Assembly: GCA_016931085.1 (NCBI GenBank)
Contig: JAFGFO010000262.1
Span: 1-24,321, forward strand
DNA length: 24,321 bases
Source of the DNA: Thermoflexales bacterium
Lineage (GTDB): Bacteria > Chloroflexota > Anaerolineae > Fen-1058
Reading direction: 5' to 3'
Part shown: positions 6,965-15,692 of the stretch, in pieces
Numbering within the stretch: position 1 is the first letter of the stretch
Layout of the letters: the number at the start of each line of letters is the position of its first letter
Notes under the pieces: model-generated
What the model was told of the DNA's origin: nothing
What the model saw: the letters and a program-made list of their open reading frames with translations, nothing else
The model's database searches: none
Made by a program: the position numbers and the translations under genes

Positions 6965-7950
6965 GCACAGACAACAACGTTCTGTTGAGCGTCACGAATC
7001 TCAAAAAGTATTTTCCCATTACCCAGGGCCTCTTGTTTAGCCACGAAGTCGGCAACGTCAAAGCAGTTGACGACGTCAGCTTTGACATCCATCGGGGTGA
7101 AACCTTGGGACTGGTTGGCGAGTCGGGTTGTGGCAAGTCGACGACAGGCCGGACGATCCTGCAGCTCCACCGGGCCAGCTCCGGCAGCGTGGTATACGAG
7201 GGCCAGGATCTGACCCAGATGAAGGGCGAATCCCTGCGCCTGATGCGCCGCAAGATGCAGATGATTTTCCAGGACCCATATGCCAGCTTGAACCCGCGCA
7301 TGACGGTGGGGGACATCATTGGCGAGCCACTGCTCATCCACAACGAGGCGCGCGGGCGCGATGCCCAGGAAAGGGTCGAAGATCTGCTCAAAGTGGTGGG
7401 CTTGAACTCATTGTTCGTCAATCGTTACCCGCACGAATTTTCTGGCGGACAGCGCCAACGGATTGGCATCGCTCGCGCGCTGGCTCTCAAGCCCGACTTT
7501 ATCGTGTGCGACGAGCCGATCAGCGCGCTGGATGTCTCGATCCAGGCCCAGGTGGTCAATTTGCTGGAAGATTTGCAGGCTCAGTTTGGCCTGACTTATC
7601 TCTTCATCGCGCACGATCTGTCGATGGTGCGCCACATCAGCACGCGCGTGGCGGTCATGTACCTGGGTATCATCGTCGAGCTGGCCGACCGGGCCGAGTT
7701 GTATAATCACCCGCTGCACCCTTACACCCAGGCGCTGCTGTCGGCTGTGCCGGTGCCCGATCCAGTCGTGGAAGAGAGACGCCAGCGGATTATCTTGCAA
7801 GGGGATGTGCCCAGCCCTATCAACCCACCCTCAGGCTGTCGTTTTCATACCCGCTGCCCAATAGCGCAAGCGGATATTTGCCAGACCAAGACGCCCGAAT
7901 GGTACGATCGAGGTGGGGGACACTGGGTGTACTGCCACATGGTTAAATAA
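6961..7950 (+). CDS. dppF: peptide ABC transporter ATP-binding protein (DppF/OppF type)
   Basis: The second ATPase of the transporter, 329 aa. I place the start at GTG 6961, which overlaps the dppD stop (GTGA) and has a GGGGAGG ribosome binding site, rather than at the in-frame ATG at 6928 inside dppD. Motifs are Walker [11 protein letters not shown]-loop [11 protein letters not shown], signature [15 protein letters not shown], Walker [15 protein letters not shown], and H-loop FIAHDLS. The C-terminal extension CRFHTRCP...C...C matches the DppF/OppF family. DppD and DppF would form a heterodimeric nucleotide-binding pair under the membrane subunits encoded at 10374-12574. Substrate specificity cannot be read from the ATPases. 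Confidence 0.95.
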   Translation: MSTDNNVLLSVTNLKKYFPITQGLLFSHEVGNVKAVDDVSFDIHRGETLGLVGESGCGKSTTGRTILQLHRASSGSVVYEGQDLTQMKGESLRLMRRKMQMIFQDPYASLNPRMTVGDIIGEPLLIHNEARGRDAQERVEDLLKVVGLNSLFVNRYPHEFSGGQRQRIGIARALALKPDFIVCDEPISALDVSIQAQVVNLLEDLQAQFGLTYLFIAHDLSMVRHISTRVAVMYLGIIVELADRAELYNHPLHPYTQALLSAVPVPDPVVEERRQRIILQGDVPSPINPPSGCRFHTRCPIAQADICQTKTPEWYDRGGGHWVYCHMVK

Positions 7951-8001
7951 GTTGGAACCTTTTTGACGAGTTGCGAGTACTATAGTTAAGGTCAGGAGCG
8001 T

Positions 8002-8295
8002 ATGTCAATCCAGCCCGCGAGCGAACGGGATAAATTCGATCAGTGGCTCGGCCAGGTGCTCAAGCTCGGCAGCGAGCAAGCCGAGCCTTCTGGGCAAGTG
8101 AAGCGGCGCATCATGGAGGCCGCCGCGCATTCGTTGCAGCCCGGCCAGGCGCAGCCGGGCTGGCAAGGAGGGCTGCGCGTGCTGTTCGCATGCTTGGCTT
8201 GGTTGGATCACGATCGATACCTGGCCGGCGCGCCGTTGGCCGGCATAAGGTGGTGTTGGTGGTGGATATATCCTAATCCGCCGCTGTATGCTTAG
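8002..8295 (+). CDS. small ORF of unknown function, possibly a truncated anti-sigma-like remnant
   Basis: A 97-aa reading frame with AGGAG seven bases before ATG. The N-terminal half (SERDKFDQWLGQVLK...PSGQVKRRIMEAA) is polar and charged and reads like a real protein. The region after residue 65 is Trp/Pro-rich (RWCWWWIYPNPPLYA) and looks like out-of-frame translation. A short hydrophobic stretch at 58-68 is too weak to call as a membrane helix. It could be the remnant of an ECF-associated protein whose C-terminus was lost by frameshift, or an unrelated small protein. It sits inside the transporter cluster between dppF and the binding-protein gene. Confidence 0.4.
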   Translation: MSIQPASERDKFDQWLGQVLKLGSEQAEPSGQVKRRIMEAAAHSLQPGQAQPGWQGGLRVLFACLAWLDHDRYLAGAPLAGIRWCWWWIYPNPPLYA

Positions 8296-8354
8296 TGACA
8301 CGTGGAATCTGTTCTAGAGGGGGTGATGATCGCCAAATATGATGATGATGAACG

Positions 8355-8387
8355 TCCATGCAGCCTGGCAAGCTTGCTGAGCATGGA
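8355..8387 (+). other. leader hairpin upstream of the binding-protein gene
   Basis: TCCATGC (8355-8361) pairs with GCATGGA (8381-8387), and AGC (8362-8364) can stack with GCT (8376-8378) across a two-base bulge. The loop contains the palindrome GCAAGCTTGC (8368-8377, overlapping the inner stem). It lies 54 nt before the chosen start of the SBP gene. Function unknown. Confidence 0.4.
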
Positions 8388-8440
8388 TGCAAATGTATCC
8401 AGAAGATAACATGAAAAACTTTTACTTGAGGAGAAGGAAA

Positions 8441-10282
8441 ATGTCTCGCAAAAACTTTTGGTCTTTGGTTAGCTTGGTCATTATCGCCAGCATGCTGATG
8501 ACGGCCTGCCAACCAGAAACTCAAACGATTGTTCAAACAGTTGTCGTCAAGGAACCCGGCACGGAAAAAGAGGTCATCAAGGAAGTCATCGTGACCACCA
8601 CGCCCGTGCCTGTCGCGCCGCCGGCGCCGACGGCCAAGCCCCAGCGGCCCAACATCATCCGCGCCAACTTTGGCTACGGTGATGTGCCGACGCTCGATCC
8701 CAGCATCTCTGAAGACACCAGCTCCATCACGGTGATCGAAGAGTCGTTTGTAGCCCTGACTCGCCTGGACGAGGTGACCAGCGAGCTTAACCCCGGCATG
8801 GCCACCAAGTGGGATATCTCGCAGGACGGCAAGATCTATACCTTCCACCTGCGCAATGACGTGCCGTGGGTGCGTTGGGACGGCACGAAGGTCGTCAAGG
8901 CGCAGGACTGCGACGGCAATGACCGCCTGGTGACGGCCAAGGACTTTGAGTACGGCATCCTCCGCGCGCTCAAGCCGGAGACTGCCTCGCCCTATGCCTA
9001 CGTGTTGGCCTTCGCCATCGATGGCGCCTCGGCCTTCAACAATGGCGAAACGGATGACCCGACGACGGTTGGCGTCAAGGCGCTCGACGATTGGACCTTG
9101 GAAGTCAAGTTCCTCGAAGACGCGGCCTACAATGCCAACATCATCGGCCTGTGGACGGCCATGCCTGTACCGAAGTGGGTCATTGAGGGTGACTGCGATG
9201 TCGAGGGGCGCGGCGACCGCTGGACCGAGCCGGGCTTCTTCCAGAGCTATGGCCCCTTCACGCTCAAGGAATGGATCCACGACTCGACCCTGACCATCAT
9301 CAAGAACCCCTTCTGGCCGGGTGACGAGGCCACCCCGCAGGCTAAGGTGGACGAGGTGATCTTTTCCATGCTCGACGAAACGGCCGCCATGGCCGAGTAC
9401 GAGGCGGGCAACATGGACGCCACCGCCGTGCCTTCGGCCGACATCGACCGCGTCAAGTCTGACCCGACGCTGTCCAAGCAGCTCGTGATCGCGCCCAACC
9501 TGTGCACCTACTTTTACGGCTTCAACACCACCGCCCCCTACGTCGACGACGCGCGCGTGCGCCGCGCCCTCTCGCTGGCGGTTGACCGCCAGGGCCTGGT
9601 CGACAATGTGCTCAAGGGTGGCCAGCAGCCGGCCCAGTGGTTCTCGCGCCCCGGCCTGGCAGCCGTGCCCACCATGGACTCGCATCCTGACCTGGGTGTC
9701 TCGTTCAAGCCGGAAGAGGCCAACAAGTGGCTGGACGAATACCTGGCCGAAAAGGGTCTCACCAAGGCCGATCTCGACATCACAGTGATGTTCAACACCT
9801 CCTCTGGCCATCAAAAGATCGCCGAGGCTCTCCAGCAGATGTGGAAGACCACGCTGGGCCTCGATATCAAGTTGACCAACCAGGAGTGGGCGGTCTTCCT
9901 TGATACGATCAAGGGCAAGGACACGCCGCAGATCTGGCGCTTGGGCTGGTGCCTGGACTATCCGGACGCCAACAACTTTATCCGCGAGGTCTGCGCTGCC
10001 AACGGCTCGTCCAACCCGTACGAAAACGGCGAGCCGGCCGGCGGCTTTATGTGGAAGAACGAAAAGTTCGAAGAGCTGGTCAAGCAGGCGGCCGTCGAGA
10101 AGGATCCGGCCAAGCGCGTCGAGATGTATGCCCAGGCTGAGCAAATCCTGGTCTACGAAGACGCCGTCATGATCCCGCTCTACTGGTACACGCGCGTCAC
10201 GCTGACCCAGCCGTGGATCAAGCGCACGTTCTCCGCGGGCGGCCACGAACGCTACGAGAATTGGGAGGTTTTGCAGGACTAG
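8441..10282 (+). CDS. peptide ABC transporter substrate-binding lipoprotein (SBP family 5)
   Basis: A 613-aa extracellular binding protein that would deliver peptides or similar ligands to the DppB/DppC pore. I choose ATG 8441 because GAGGAGAAGG directly precedes it and it gives a clean lipoprotein signal: basic MSRK, a hydrophobic core, then LMTAC with the lipidated Cys at residue 23. A Thr/Val/Pro linker (about 33-67) follows, then the SBP_bac_5 fold: TLDPSISEDTSS, YTFHLRNDVPW, TAKDFEYG, and VRRALSLAVDRQGLVDNVLKGG. In-frame ATGs at 8387, 8393 and 8411 have poorer ribosome sites. A 12-bp hairpin follows the stop, before dppB. Strong use of G/C-ending codons suggests high expression. Ligand not predictable by eye. 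Confidence 0.93.
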   Translation: MSRKNFWSLVSLVIIASMLMTACQPETQTIVQTVVVKEPGTEKEVIKEVIVTTTPVPVAPPAPTAKPQRPNIIRANFGYGDVPTLDPSISEDTSSITVIEESFVALTRLDEVTSELNPGMATKWDISQDGKIYTFHLRNDVPWVRWDGTKVVKAQDCDGNDRLVTAKDFEYGILRALKPETASPYAYVLAFAIDGASAFNNGETDDPTTVGVKALDDWTLEVKFLEDAAYNANIIGLWTAMPVPKWVIEGDCDVEGRGDRWTEPGFFQSYGPFTLKEWIHDSTLTIIKNPFWPGDEATPQAKVDEVIFSMLDETAAMAEYEAGNMDATAVPSADIDRVKSDPTLSKQLVIAPNLCTYFYGFNTTAPYVDDARVRRALSLAVDRQGLVDNVLKGGQQPAQWFSRPGLAAVPTMDSHPDLGVSFKPEEANKWLDEYLAEKGLTKADLDITVMFNTSSGHQKIAEALQQMWKTTLGLDIKLTNQEWAVFLDTIKGKDTPQIWRLGWCLDYPDANNFIREVCAANGSSNPYENGEPAGGFMWKNEKFEELVKQAAVEKDPAKRVEMYAQAEQILVYEDAVMIPLYWYTRVTLTQPWIKRTFSAGGHERYENWEVLQD

Positions 10283-10299
10283 CCAGTCTGACTGGAAAT

Positions 10300-10327
10300 G
10301 GGACGGCGCCCCCACGGGCGCCGTCCC
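10300..10327 (+). other. intercistronic hairpin between SBP gene and dppB
   Basis: GGGACGGCGCCC (10300-10311) pairs perfectly with GGGCGCCGTCCC (10316-10327), loop CCAC. A smaller hairpin CCAGT-CTG-ACTGG is at 10283-10295, directly after the stop. No T-tract follows. Such hairpins after binding-protein genes typically protect the upstream mRNA and raise SBP over permease. Confidence 0.7.
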
Positions 10328-10373
10328 CACTTGAAACCTTAAACTTTTCAACCTACAACCGTTGGAGGTTTGT

Positions 10374-11459
10374 ATGGGTCAATTCATCGTCCGCCGCTTT
10401 CTTTGGATGCTGCTGGTCTTGTTCGTCGTGTCTTTTATCACCTTTTTCTTGATGCACCAGGTGCCTGGTGGCCCATTCGACCGGGAAAAAGCGCTCCCGC
10501 CGGAGATCAAGGCCAACCTCGAGCAGCGCTATCACCTGGACTGGCCATTGTGGCGGCAGTACGCCGATTATGTCTTTAACGTCCTGGTGCCGCGCATCAC
10601 CACTCAAAAACCCACCGGCTCGCTTTTGGACCAGTACTTTATCGAACTCAAGATTGGCTCGGTCTACTTTCGCTGGATGAATTTTGGCCCCTCGTTCGCC
10701 AGCCGCAGCCGCACCGTCAACGACATCTTCCGTGACCAATTGCCCATCTCGTTCCAATTGGGCGTCATGGCGCTGATCTTGGCGATGGTGGTAGGCATCC
10801 CGCTCGGTATCATATCCGCGCTCAGGCAGAATACGATCGTGGACTATGTCGGCATGAGCCTGGCGATCTTTGGCGTGTCTGTGCCGGTGATCGTGATGGG
10901 ACCGATCCTGATCTCGATTTTTGCCGTTTCGTTCAGCCAAAGCGAGCACGAGTTCATCAGGTCCTTAGCGCTGCCGGCGACCGGCTGGGGCGCCAAGCCG
11001 CCTTATGTGTTGGGCTTTTTGCCCACCGAGCTGTCGTGGAATTATTTCCGCTATGCCTTGATGCCCTCGGTCGCGCTGGGCTTGGGAAGCTCCGCGCTCC
11101 TGGCACGCCTGACGCGCGCCAGCTTGCTGCAAGTCATCCGCGAGGATTACATCCGCACGGCACGCGCTAAAGGCCTGGCCGAACGGGTGGTCATCACCCG
11201 CCACGCACTCAAGAACTCGTTGATCCCGGTGGCGACCGTGCTGGGGCCGATGTTTGCCGCGCTGGTCACCGGCACCTTCGTGACCGAGCTGATCTTTGGC
11301 ATCCCGGGCCTGGGCAGGTACTTTATCACCAGCATCACCAACCGGGATTACCCGGTCATCATGGGTACCATCTTGCTGTATGCCATGGTGCTGGTCCTCG
11401 CCAACGCGATCGTGGATATCATGTACGCTTTTCTTGACCCGCGCATTCGGATCACGTAG
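10374..11459 (+). CDS. dppB: peptide ABC transporter permease (DppB type)
   Basis: A 361-aa inner-membrane subunit. ATG 10374 has GGAGG five bases upstream; an in-frame ATG at 10362 has none. The first helix is at about residues 9-30 (FLWMLLVLFVVSFITFF). A long extracytoplasmic segment runs to about residue 120, then further helices follow. The cytoplasmic EAA loop near residues 258-290 (REDYIRTARAKGLAERVVITRHALKN) docks on the ATPases. The protein is longer than common DppB proteins (about 310-340 aa) because of an extra stretch around residues 65-110 and another around 190-225. It pairs with DppC downstream to form the translocation pore. Confidence 0.94.
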   Translation: MGQFIVRRFLWMLLVLFVVSFITFFLMHQVPGGPFDREKALPPEIKANLEQRYHLDWPLWRQYADYVFNVLVPRITTQKPTGSLLDQYFIELKIGSVYFRWMNFGPSFASRSRTVNDIFRDQLPISFQLGVMALILAMVVGIPLGIISALRQNTIVDYVGMSLAIFGVSVPVIVMGPILISIFAVSFSQSEHEFIRSLALPATGWGAKPPYVLGFLPTELSWNYFRYALMPSVALGLGSSALLARLTRASLLQVIREDYIRTARAKGLAERVVITRHALKNSLIPVATVLGPMFAALVTGTFVTELIFGIPGLGRYFITSITNRDYPVIMGTILLYAMVLVLANAIVDIMYAFLDPRIRIT

Positions 11460-11465
11460 CTTTCT

Positions 11466-11529
11466 AGACCTGACAGGTTTTTGCGAAGCACCCCCAAGCG
11501 AAGCGCAAGGGGCGAAACCTGTCAGGTCT
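11466..11529. repeat. hairpin repeat family B, copy 1
   Basis: AGACCTGACAGGTTT (11466-11480) pairs perfectly over 15 bp with AAACCTGTCAGGTCT (11515-11529). The apical part (11478-11512) is a 35-base core shared at 33 of 35 positions with the minus strand of the repeat at 18736-18802, whose arms are unrelated. It fills the dppB-dppC gap. Confidence 0.75.
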
Positions 11530-11545
11530 TGTTTAGGAGGGAAAT

Positions 11546-12574
11546 ATGTCTGTTGCACAACCGGCTGTGGCTCTAGGGATACCAACTCTGCGCAAGCGCG
11601 AAAGCTTGTGGGAAGATGCTTTCCATCGCCTGGTGCGCAACCGGGCAGCGGTGGTTGGCATGGCGATTATCGTGATGCTTGCCCTCGTGTACATCTTTGC
11701 TGATCTGATTGCCGTCAAGCCTTACGATGTGCAAGTCCCGGAAGATTACAACAAGATGCCGGGATGGATGGTGACATTGATGGAGCCTGTGTTCCCCAGC
11801 ATCAGAAGCCACGCTAGGCTTAGCGATGCTTACCCACTGGGCGCCGATGACCTGGGGCGTGACCTGTTCAGCCGCGTCATCTATGGCACGCGCGTATCGC
11901 TGACGGTGGCCCTGATCGGCCCGATCATTGCCTTGTTGATAGGGACGATTTACGGCTGCGTCTCGGGCTTTTTTGGCGGGCGGGTCGATAATGTCATGAT
12001 GCGTTTTGTGGACGTCATGTACGCCTTCCCGACCATCTTGTTGATCATCTTGATGATGGCCTTCTTCCGCTCGTCTTTTGCCCAGGCGGGAGAGCCGGGC
12101 ACGCTCAAGTATACTTTGAACGCGCTCGACAGCAAGGTGGGCGGGATGTTGTTCATTTTTATCGGCCTGGGCCTGACGGCCTGGATGGGCATGGCGCGCC
12201 TGGCGCGCGGCCAGGTGCTTTCGCTGCGCGAGAAAGAGTTTGTCGAGGCCGCCCGCGCCGTGGGCGCCGGCAATATGCGCATTATGTTTCGCCATATCCT
12301 GCCCAATATTCTCGGCCCGCTCATCGTCGCCGAAACCCTGGCGATCCCCACCTATATCTCGTGGGAGGCTTTCTTGAGCTTTATCGGCCTGGGCGTGAAT
12401 CCCCCCACACCGTCGTGGGGCTCGATGATCGCCACTGGGGCCAATGGCATCCGTTCCAACCCTCACCATGCGTTGATCCCCGGCCTGGCGCTGGCCATCA
12501 CCATGTTCGCCTTCAATTTCTTGGGTGATGGCCTACGCGATGCACTCGACCCACGCATGCGCGGCACGCAGTAG
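11546..12574 (+). CDS. dppC: peptide ABC transporter permease (DppC type)
   Basis: A 342-aa partner of DppB. AGGAGG lies five bases before ATG 11546. The N-terminal cytoplasmic segment (ESLWEDAFHRLVRNRAAVVG) leads into the first helix, as in the OppC_N domain. HPLGADDLGRDLFSRV-type sequence (here YPLGADDLGRDLFSRVIYGTR) precedes the core helices. The EAA loop (REKEFVEAARAVGAGNMRIMFRHILPN) is followed by FLSFIGLGVNPPTPSWGSMI and the end LGDGLRDALDPRMRG, all typical. The next gene, the receiver-kinase, begins 25 nt later, so the transporter and sensor are likely on one transcript. Confidence 0.95.
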   Translation: MSVAQPAVALGIPTLRKRESLWEDAFHRLVRNRAAVVGMAIIVMLALVYIFADLIAVKPYDVQVPEDYNKMPGWMVTLMEPVFPSIRSHARLSDAYPLGADDLGRDLFSRVIYGTRVSLTVALIGPIIALLIGTIYGCVSGFFGGRVDNVMMRFVDVMYAFPTILLIILMMAFFRSSFAQAGEPGTLKYTLNALDSKVGGMLFIFIGLGLTAWMGMARLARGQVLSLREKEFVEAARAVGAGNMRIMFRHILPNILGPLIVAETLAIPTYISWEAFLSFIGLGVNPPTPSWGSMIATGANGIRSNPHHALIPGLALAITMFAFNFLGDGLRDALDPRMRGTQ

Positions 12575-12599
12575 TCCTTACAGGTACCAATATCCGCCT

Positions 12600-14705
12600 A
12601 TGCCGTATATCAAGAGCAGCGATGGAGCGGATGCCCATATCCTGGTTGTGGATGATGAGCGTCACATCAATGACCTGATTCGCGAGTGGCTGGCGATGAA
12701 CGGCTACGATGCCGAGGCCGCCTTGACCGGCGAAGAAGCCCTGGCCATCCTCAAGGGCCAGGTGCCACAGATCGAGCAGCACTTTGACCTGGTGCTGCTC
12801 GATATCATGCTGCCCGGCATAGACGGCTACGAGGTCTGCCGCCGCTTGAAGGCCGACGCGGCCACCGCTGACGTGTCGGTCATCATGCTGACCGCCATGG
12901 GCAAAATCGCCGACAAGGTGCGTGGCCTGGAGCTGGGCGCTGACGACTATATCCCCAAACCCTTTGACAACCTGGAACTGCTGGCGCGCGTCAGGGCCAC
13001 CTTGCGCTTGCGCAAGGCCGAACAGGATTTGCGCCGCCGCAACCAGGCCCTGGACGCGCTCAACGCCGTGGCCGAGGCGGTGGGGAATGCCGTCGAACTG
13101 GTGGACGTGGTCGATACAGCTTTGAACACAGTGCTTCAAAAACTGGACTTGCTGGCCGGCGCGATCACCCTGGGCAGTCTGGCTGACCAACAAGCCATCG
13201 TGGCCCATAAGCAGAATTCATTGGAAGCGGCGACGATCTTGGACGTGGCCGGGCGAGTGATCCGGCTCGATCAGCCTTACGCGTTGGCGGCCGGGTCGGG
13301 CGAGAAAGCGTTTCACGTGGCTTGCGTCCCGCTGCGCGCCCACAATCGCTTGTCGGGCACACTGCTGGTGGCCAACAAGCTGCCCATAGATGCGGACCTG
13401 CTCGAGGTGCTGGGCGGGATCGGCATGACGCTCGGCGCGGCGGTCGAGCGCGCCAGGTTATACGAGGCTGCTCAACAGCGCAGCGAAGAGTTCGCGGTGC
13501 TCAACGACCTGTCGCGCATCATCAGCTCGACGCTCGACCTGGAGGGGGTCTTCACCGGGGCGGTGCGCGGCATACGCGAATTCATGCGCGTCGAGATCGG
13601 CGCACTGGTGCTCAAAGAGGAGCAGGACGACAGCCTGACTTTTCGCAAAATTCTGAGCCGGGATCAAGAATGGACCGTCGACGCGCCGCTTTTGGTCGAG
13701 GATTACCCCCTCATCCACCAGGTGGTCCATAACCTCGACATGCAGGTGGTCGAAACCTATTCCGCGCCGGCCTCCAATCCTCTCGACGCCGTTACCGGCA
13801 TCCCTACCCGCAATCGCATGTGCGTTCCCTTGATCGTCAAGGGGCGCTGTATCGGCGCGATCGAGATGATCAACAAGATCGAAGGCACGTTTACCGGCAC
13901 AGATGCGGAGATGGCCCAATTCCTGGCCGCCTCGGTGGCCGTAGCGCTGGAAAACGCACGCCTGTACACTGAGCTGGCCGCCTCGACCCGCGATCTGGAA
14001 CGCAGCCAGGCCCAGTTGATCCAGGCTGAAAAACTGGCCGCCCTGGGCCGCATGGCGGCCTCTATCGCCCACGAGGTGAACAACCCTCTCCAGGCCATTC
14101 AGAACTGCCTGCACCTGGTGATCAATCGCCCGCTCACAGAGGACAAGCGGGCGTACTATTTGCAAATGGCCCAGGAAGAAGTCCAGCGCCTGATCACCAT
14201 CGTGACGCGCACGCTGGACTTTTACCGCCCTTCCAAGGGGCGTACCGCTCCAATCCAGATCAACCACGTCGTCGAAAGCGTCCTGGCCCTGGCCGGCAAG
14301 CGCCTGGAACAAGGTAAGGTGCGCGTCTCTCGGCGCTTGGCGGCCGAGCTGCCCCAGATAGCGGTGGTGCCCGACCAGGTCACGCAAGTTTTTCTCAACC
14401 TGGTCATCAATGCCGTGGAGGCCATGCCCGATGGCGGCACGTTGACGATCGGCACCACATTGGACCGCGAGGGCTACGTGCGCGTGTCTTTTACGGATAG
14501 CGGCCAGGGGCTAAAGCCGGAAGACGTCGACAAGCTCTTTGAACCGTTCTTTACGACCAAGGTGGCCGGCACCGGCCTGGGCCTGGCCGTCAGCCATAAT
14601 ATTGTCGAGCGGCACGGCGGGCACATTTTGGTCGACAGCGCGCCAGGCCAGGGTGCAAGCTTCACGGTCGTTTTGCCAATCGAGGATCCCAGACAGGAGA
14701 TATGA
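12600..14705 (+). CDS. hybrid sensor: receiver-GAF-GAF-histidine kinase
   Basis: A 701-aa cytoplasmic protein. An N-terminal receiver (about 12-130) has acidic pair D18-D19, phospho-acceptor D68 (VLLDIMLPG) and K120 (YIPKPFD). Two GAF domains follow, at about 150-290 and 300-450, the second clearer (VPLIVKGRCIGAIEMINK). A coiled linker (ERSQAQLIQAEKLAALGRM) leads to the HisKA box with the phospho-histidine in IAHEVNNPL. The HATPase domain has the N box (LNLVINAVEAM), G1 (DSGQGL), F box (FEPFFTTK) and G2 (GTGLGLAV). No membrane helix is present, so it senses an internal signal or receives phosphate. ATG 12600 starts just before the receiver; the in-frame ATG at 12525 lies inside dppC and is less likely. 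The downstream regulator gene begins one base after its stop. Confidence 0.93.
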   Translation: MPYIKSSDGADAHILVVDDERHINDLIREWLAMNGYDAEAALTGEEALAILKGQVPQIEQHFDLVLLDIMLPGIDGYEVCRRLKADAATADVSVIMLTAMGKIADKVRGLELGADDYIPKPFDNLELLARVRATLRLRKAEQDLRRRNQALDALNAVAEAVGNAVELVDVVDTALNTVLQKLDLLAGAITLGSLADQQAIVAHKQNSLEAATILDVAGRVIRLDQPYALAAGSGEKAFHVACVPLRAHNRLSGTLLVANKLPIDADLLEVLGGIGMTLGAAVERARLYEAAQQRSEEFAVLNDLSRIISSTLDLEGVFTGAVRGIREFMRVEIGALVLKEEQDDSLTFRKILSRDQEWTVDAPLLVEDYPLIHQVVHNLDMQVVETYSAPASNPLDAVTGIPTRNRMCVPLIVKGRCIGAIEMINKIEGTFTGTDAEMAQFLAASVAVALENARLYTELAASTRDLERSQAQLIQAEKLAALGRMAASIAHEVNNPLQAIQNCLHLVINRPLTEDKRAYYLQMAQEEVQRLITIVTRTLDFYRPSKGRTAPIQINHVVESVLALAGKRLEQGKVRVSRRLAAELPQIAVVPDQVTQVFLNLVINAVEAMPDGGTLTIGTTLDREGYVRVSFTDSGQGLKPEDVDKLFEPFFTTKVAGTGLGLAVSHNIVERHGGHILVDSAPGQGASFTVVLPIEDPRQEI

Positions 14706-14706
14706 G

Positions 14707-15510
14707 ATGAACGAACAAGACCTTTCCCCCGCGCGTGTCCTGGTGGTCGACGACGAGTCAGCCATGCGTGCTACCTTGGACGAAATTTTGAGCGGCGAGG
14801 GTTTTGAGGTGATCACAGCCGCCGGCGGAGAGACAGCCTTGGCTACGCTGCGGCGCGAGCCGGTCGATCTGATGCTGCTCGATCTCAAGATGGAAGGCAT
14901 GGACGGCTTGCAGGTCATCGAGCAAGCCCGGAAAATCGCGCCGGATACGATCGTCGTCATGCTGACGGCGCACGGCTCGCTCGATTCGGCCATCAGCGCC
15001 ATGCGGCAAGGCGCGTTCGATTATCTGCTCAAACCTTGTAACGTGCCGGAAATCGTCGCCGCCGTGCGGCGTGGGCTGGCGCACCGCAAGCAGATGGTGC
15101 GCCAACGCGACCTGGTGACCTTGATGCAGCGCGCCATCCACGAGTTACAGGTGCCAGCCGTTGGCGCCAGCTCAGCCGAAGCGCCCGAGCGCTTTATCCA
15201 GAGCCGCGGCATCAGCCTCGACTTGCAGCGGCACGTGGCCACCGCCCACGGCAATTTGCTCGATCTGACGCTGACCGAGTTCAAGCTTTTGGCCTACCTG
15301 ATGCAGCGCCCGGACCAGGTCACCTCACCCAAGGAACTGGTCAACTCGGTCCAGGGCTATGAGGCCGATGAGCCAGAGGCGCGCGCCATCATCCGGGTGC
15401 ACATCCGCCGCCTGCGCCAAAAGCTGGAGCCGGATCCGGACAACCCCCAGTTCATCCTCAACGTACGCGGGGTGGGCTACCTCTTTGCCGGCACCCCGCC
15501 GCCCAAATAG
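14707..15510 (+). CDS. response regulator, receiver plus winged-helix (OmpR/PhoB type)
   Basis: A 267-aa transcription factor and the likely output of the kinase encoded immediately upstream: ATG 14707 follows the kinase TGA after one base, and GGAGA sits upstream. The receiver (about 10-125) has D15-D16, phospho-acceptor D59 in MLLDLKMEG and K109 in YLLKP. The QGAFDYLLKP wording is more like NtrC-type receivers than PhoB-type, so the protein may be a domain recombination. A linker of about 40 residues (130-170) precedes the Trans_reg_C winged helix at about 170-262 (LDLTLTEFKLLAYLMQRPDQVTS; VRVHIRRLRQKLEPDP-like IRVHIRRLRQKLEPDPDNP; VRGVGYLF). A 14-bp hairpin lies right after the stop. Its likely target is the transporter cluster, by position only. 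Confidence 0.93.
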   Translation: MNEQDLSPARVLVVDDESAMRATLDEILSGEGFEVITAAGGETALATLRREPVDLMLLDLKMEGMDGLQVIEQARKIAPDTIVVMLTAHGSLDSAISAMRQGAFDYLLKPCNVPEIVAAVRRGLAHRKQMVRQRDLVTLMQRAIHELQVPAVGASSAEAPERFIQSRGISLDLQRHVATAHGNLLDLTLTEFKLLAYLMQRPDQVTSPKELVNSVQGYEADEPEARAIIRVHIRRLRQKLEPDPDNPQFILNVRGVGYLFAGTPPPK

Positions 15511-15511
15511 A

Positions 15512-15542
15512 GACTCTAAAGGTCTTGGAGACCTTTAGGGTC
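15512..15542 (+). terminator. hairpin terminator candidate after the regulator gene
   Basis: GACTCTAAAGGTCT (15512-15525, starting at the second base after the stop) pairs with AGACCTTTAGGGTC (15529-15542) with one G-U pair and a TGG loop. The T-tract is absent, so termination strength is uncertain. The next gene is 150 nt away. Confidence 0.5.
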
Positions 15543-15557
15543 TAAAGGATCGTCCAT

Positions 15558-15585
15558 GCCCCCAAGCGTATTTGCGCCTGGGGGC
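15558..15585 (+). other. second hairpin, GCCCCC/GGGGGC
   Basis: GCCCCC (15558-15563) pairs with GGGGGC (15580-15585), and GCG (15566-15568) with CGC (15575-15577). The CCCCCAAGCG stretch resembles part of the repeat family B core. It may be the actual transcription end of the kinase-regulator unit. Confidence 0.45.
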
Positions 15586-15692
15586 TTGTAACTTAATCGC
15601 AACTCAACCGCAATCCAGCCAAGGCTGATTTGTATTATGATTTGAGTGCACTTAGAAACTGATAGTGACTCGCTCGAAACGCTAGAGGCACC

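Noticed and set aside
7954..7989. GGAACC followed by TATAGT as an ECF-sigma promoter upstream of the small ORF
   Set aside because: GGAACC resembles ECF -35 elements, but no matching -10 lies at 15-17 nt. A TTGACG (7964)-TATAGT pair has a spacer of only about 12 nt.
8273..10351. 692-codon open frame on the minus strand opposite the binding-protein gene
   Set aside because: It mirrors the SBP gene, has low-complexity Gly/Arg/His/Val-rich composition and no family resemblance. Such antisense frames arise from biased third positions in high-GC genes.
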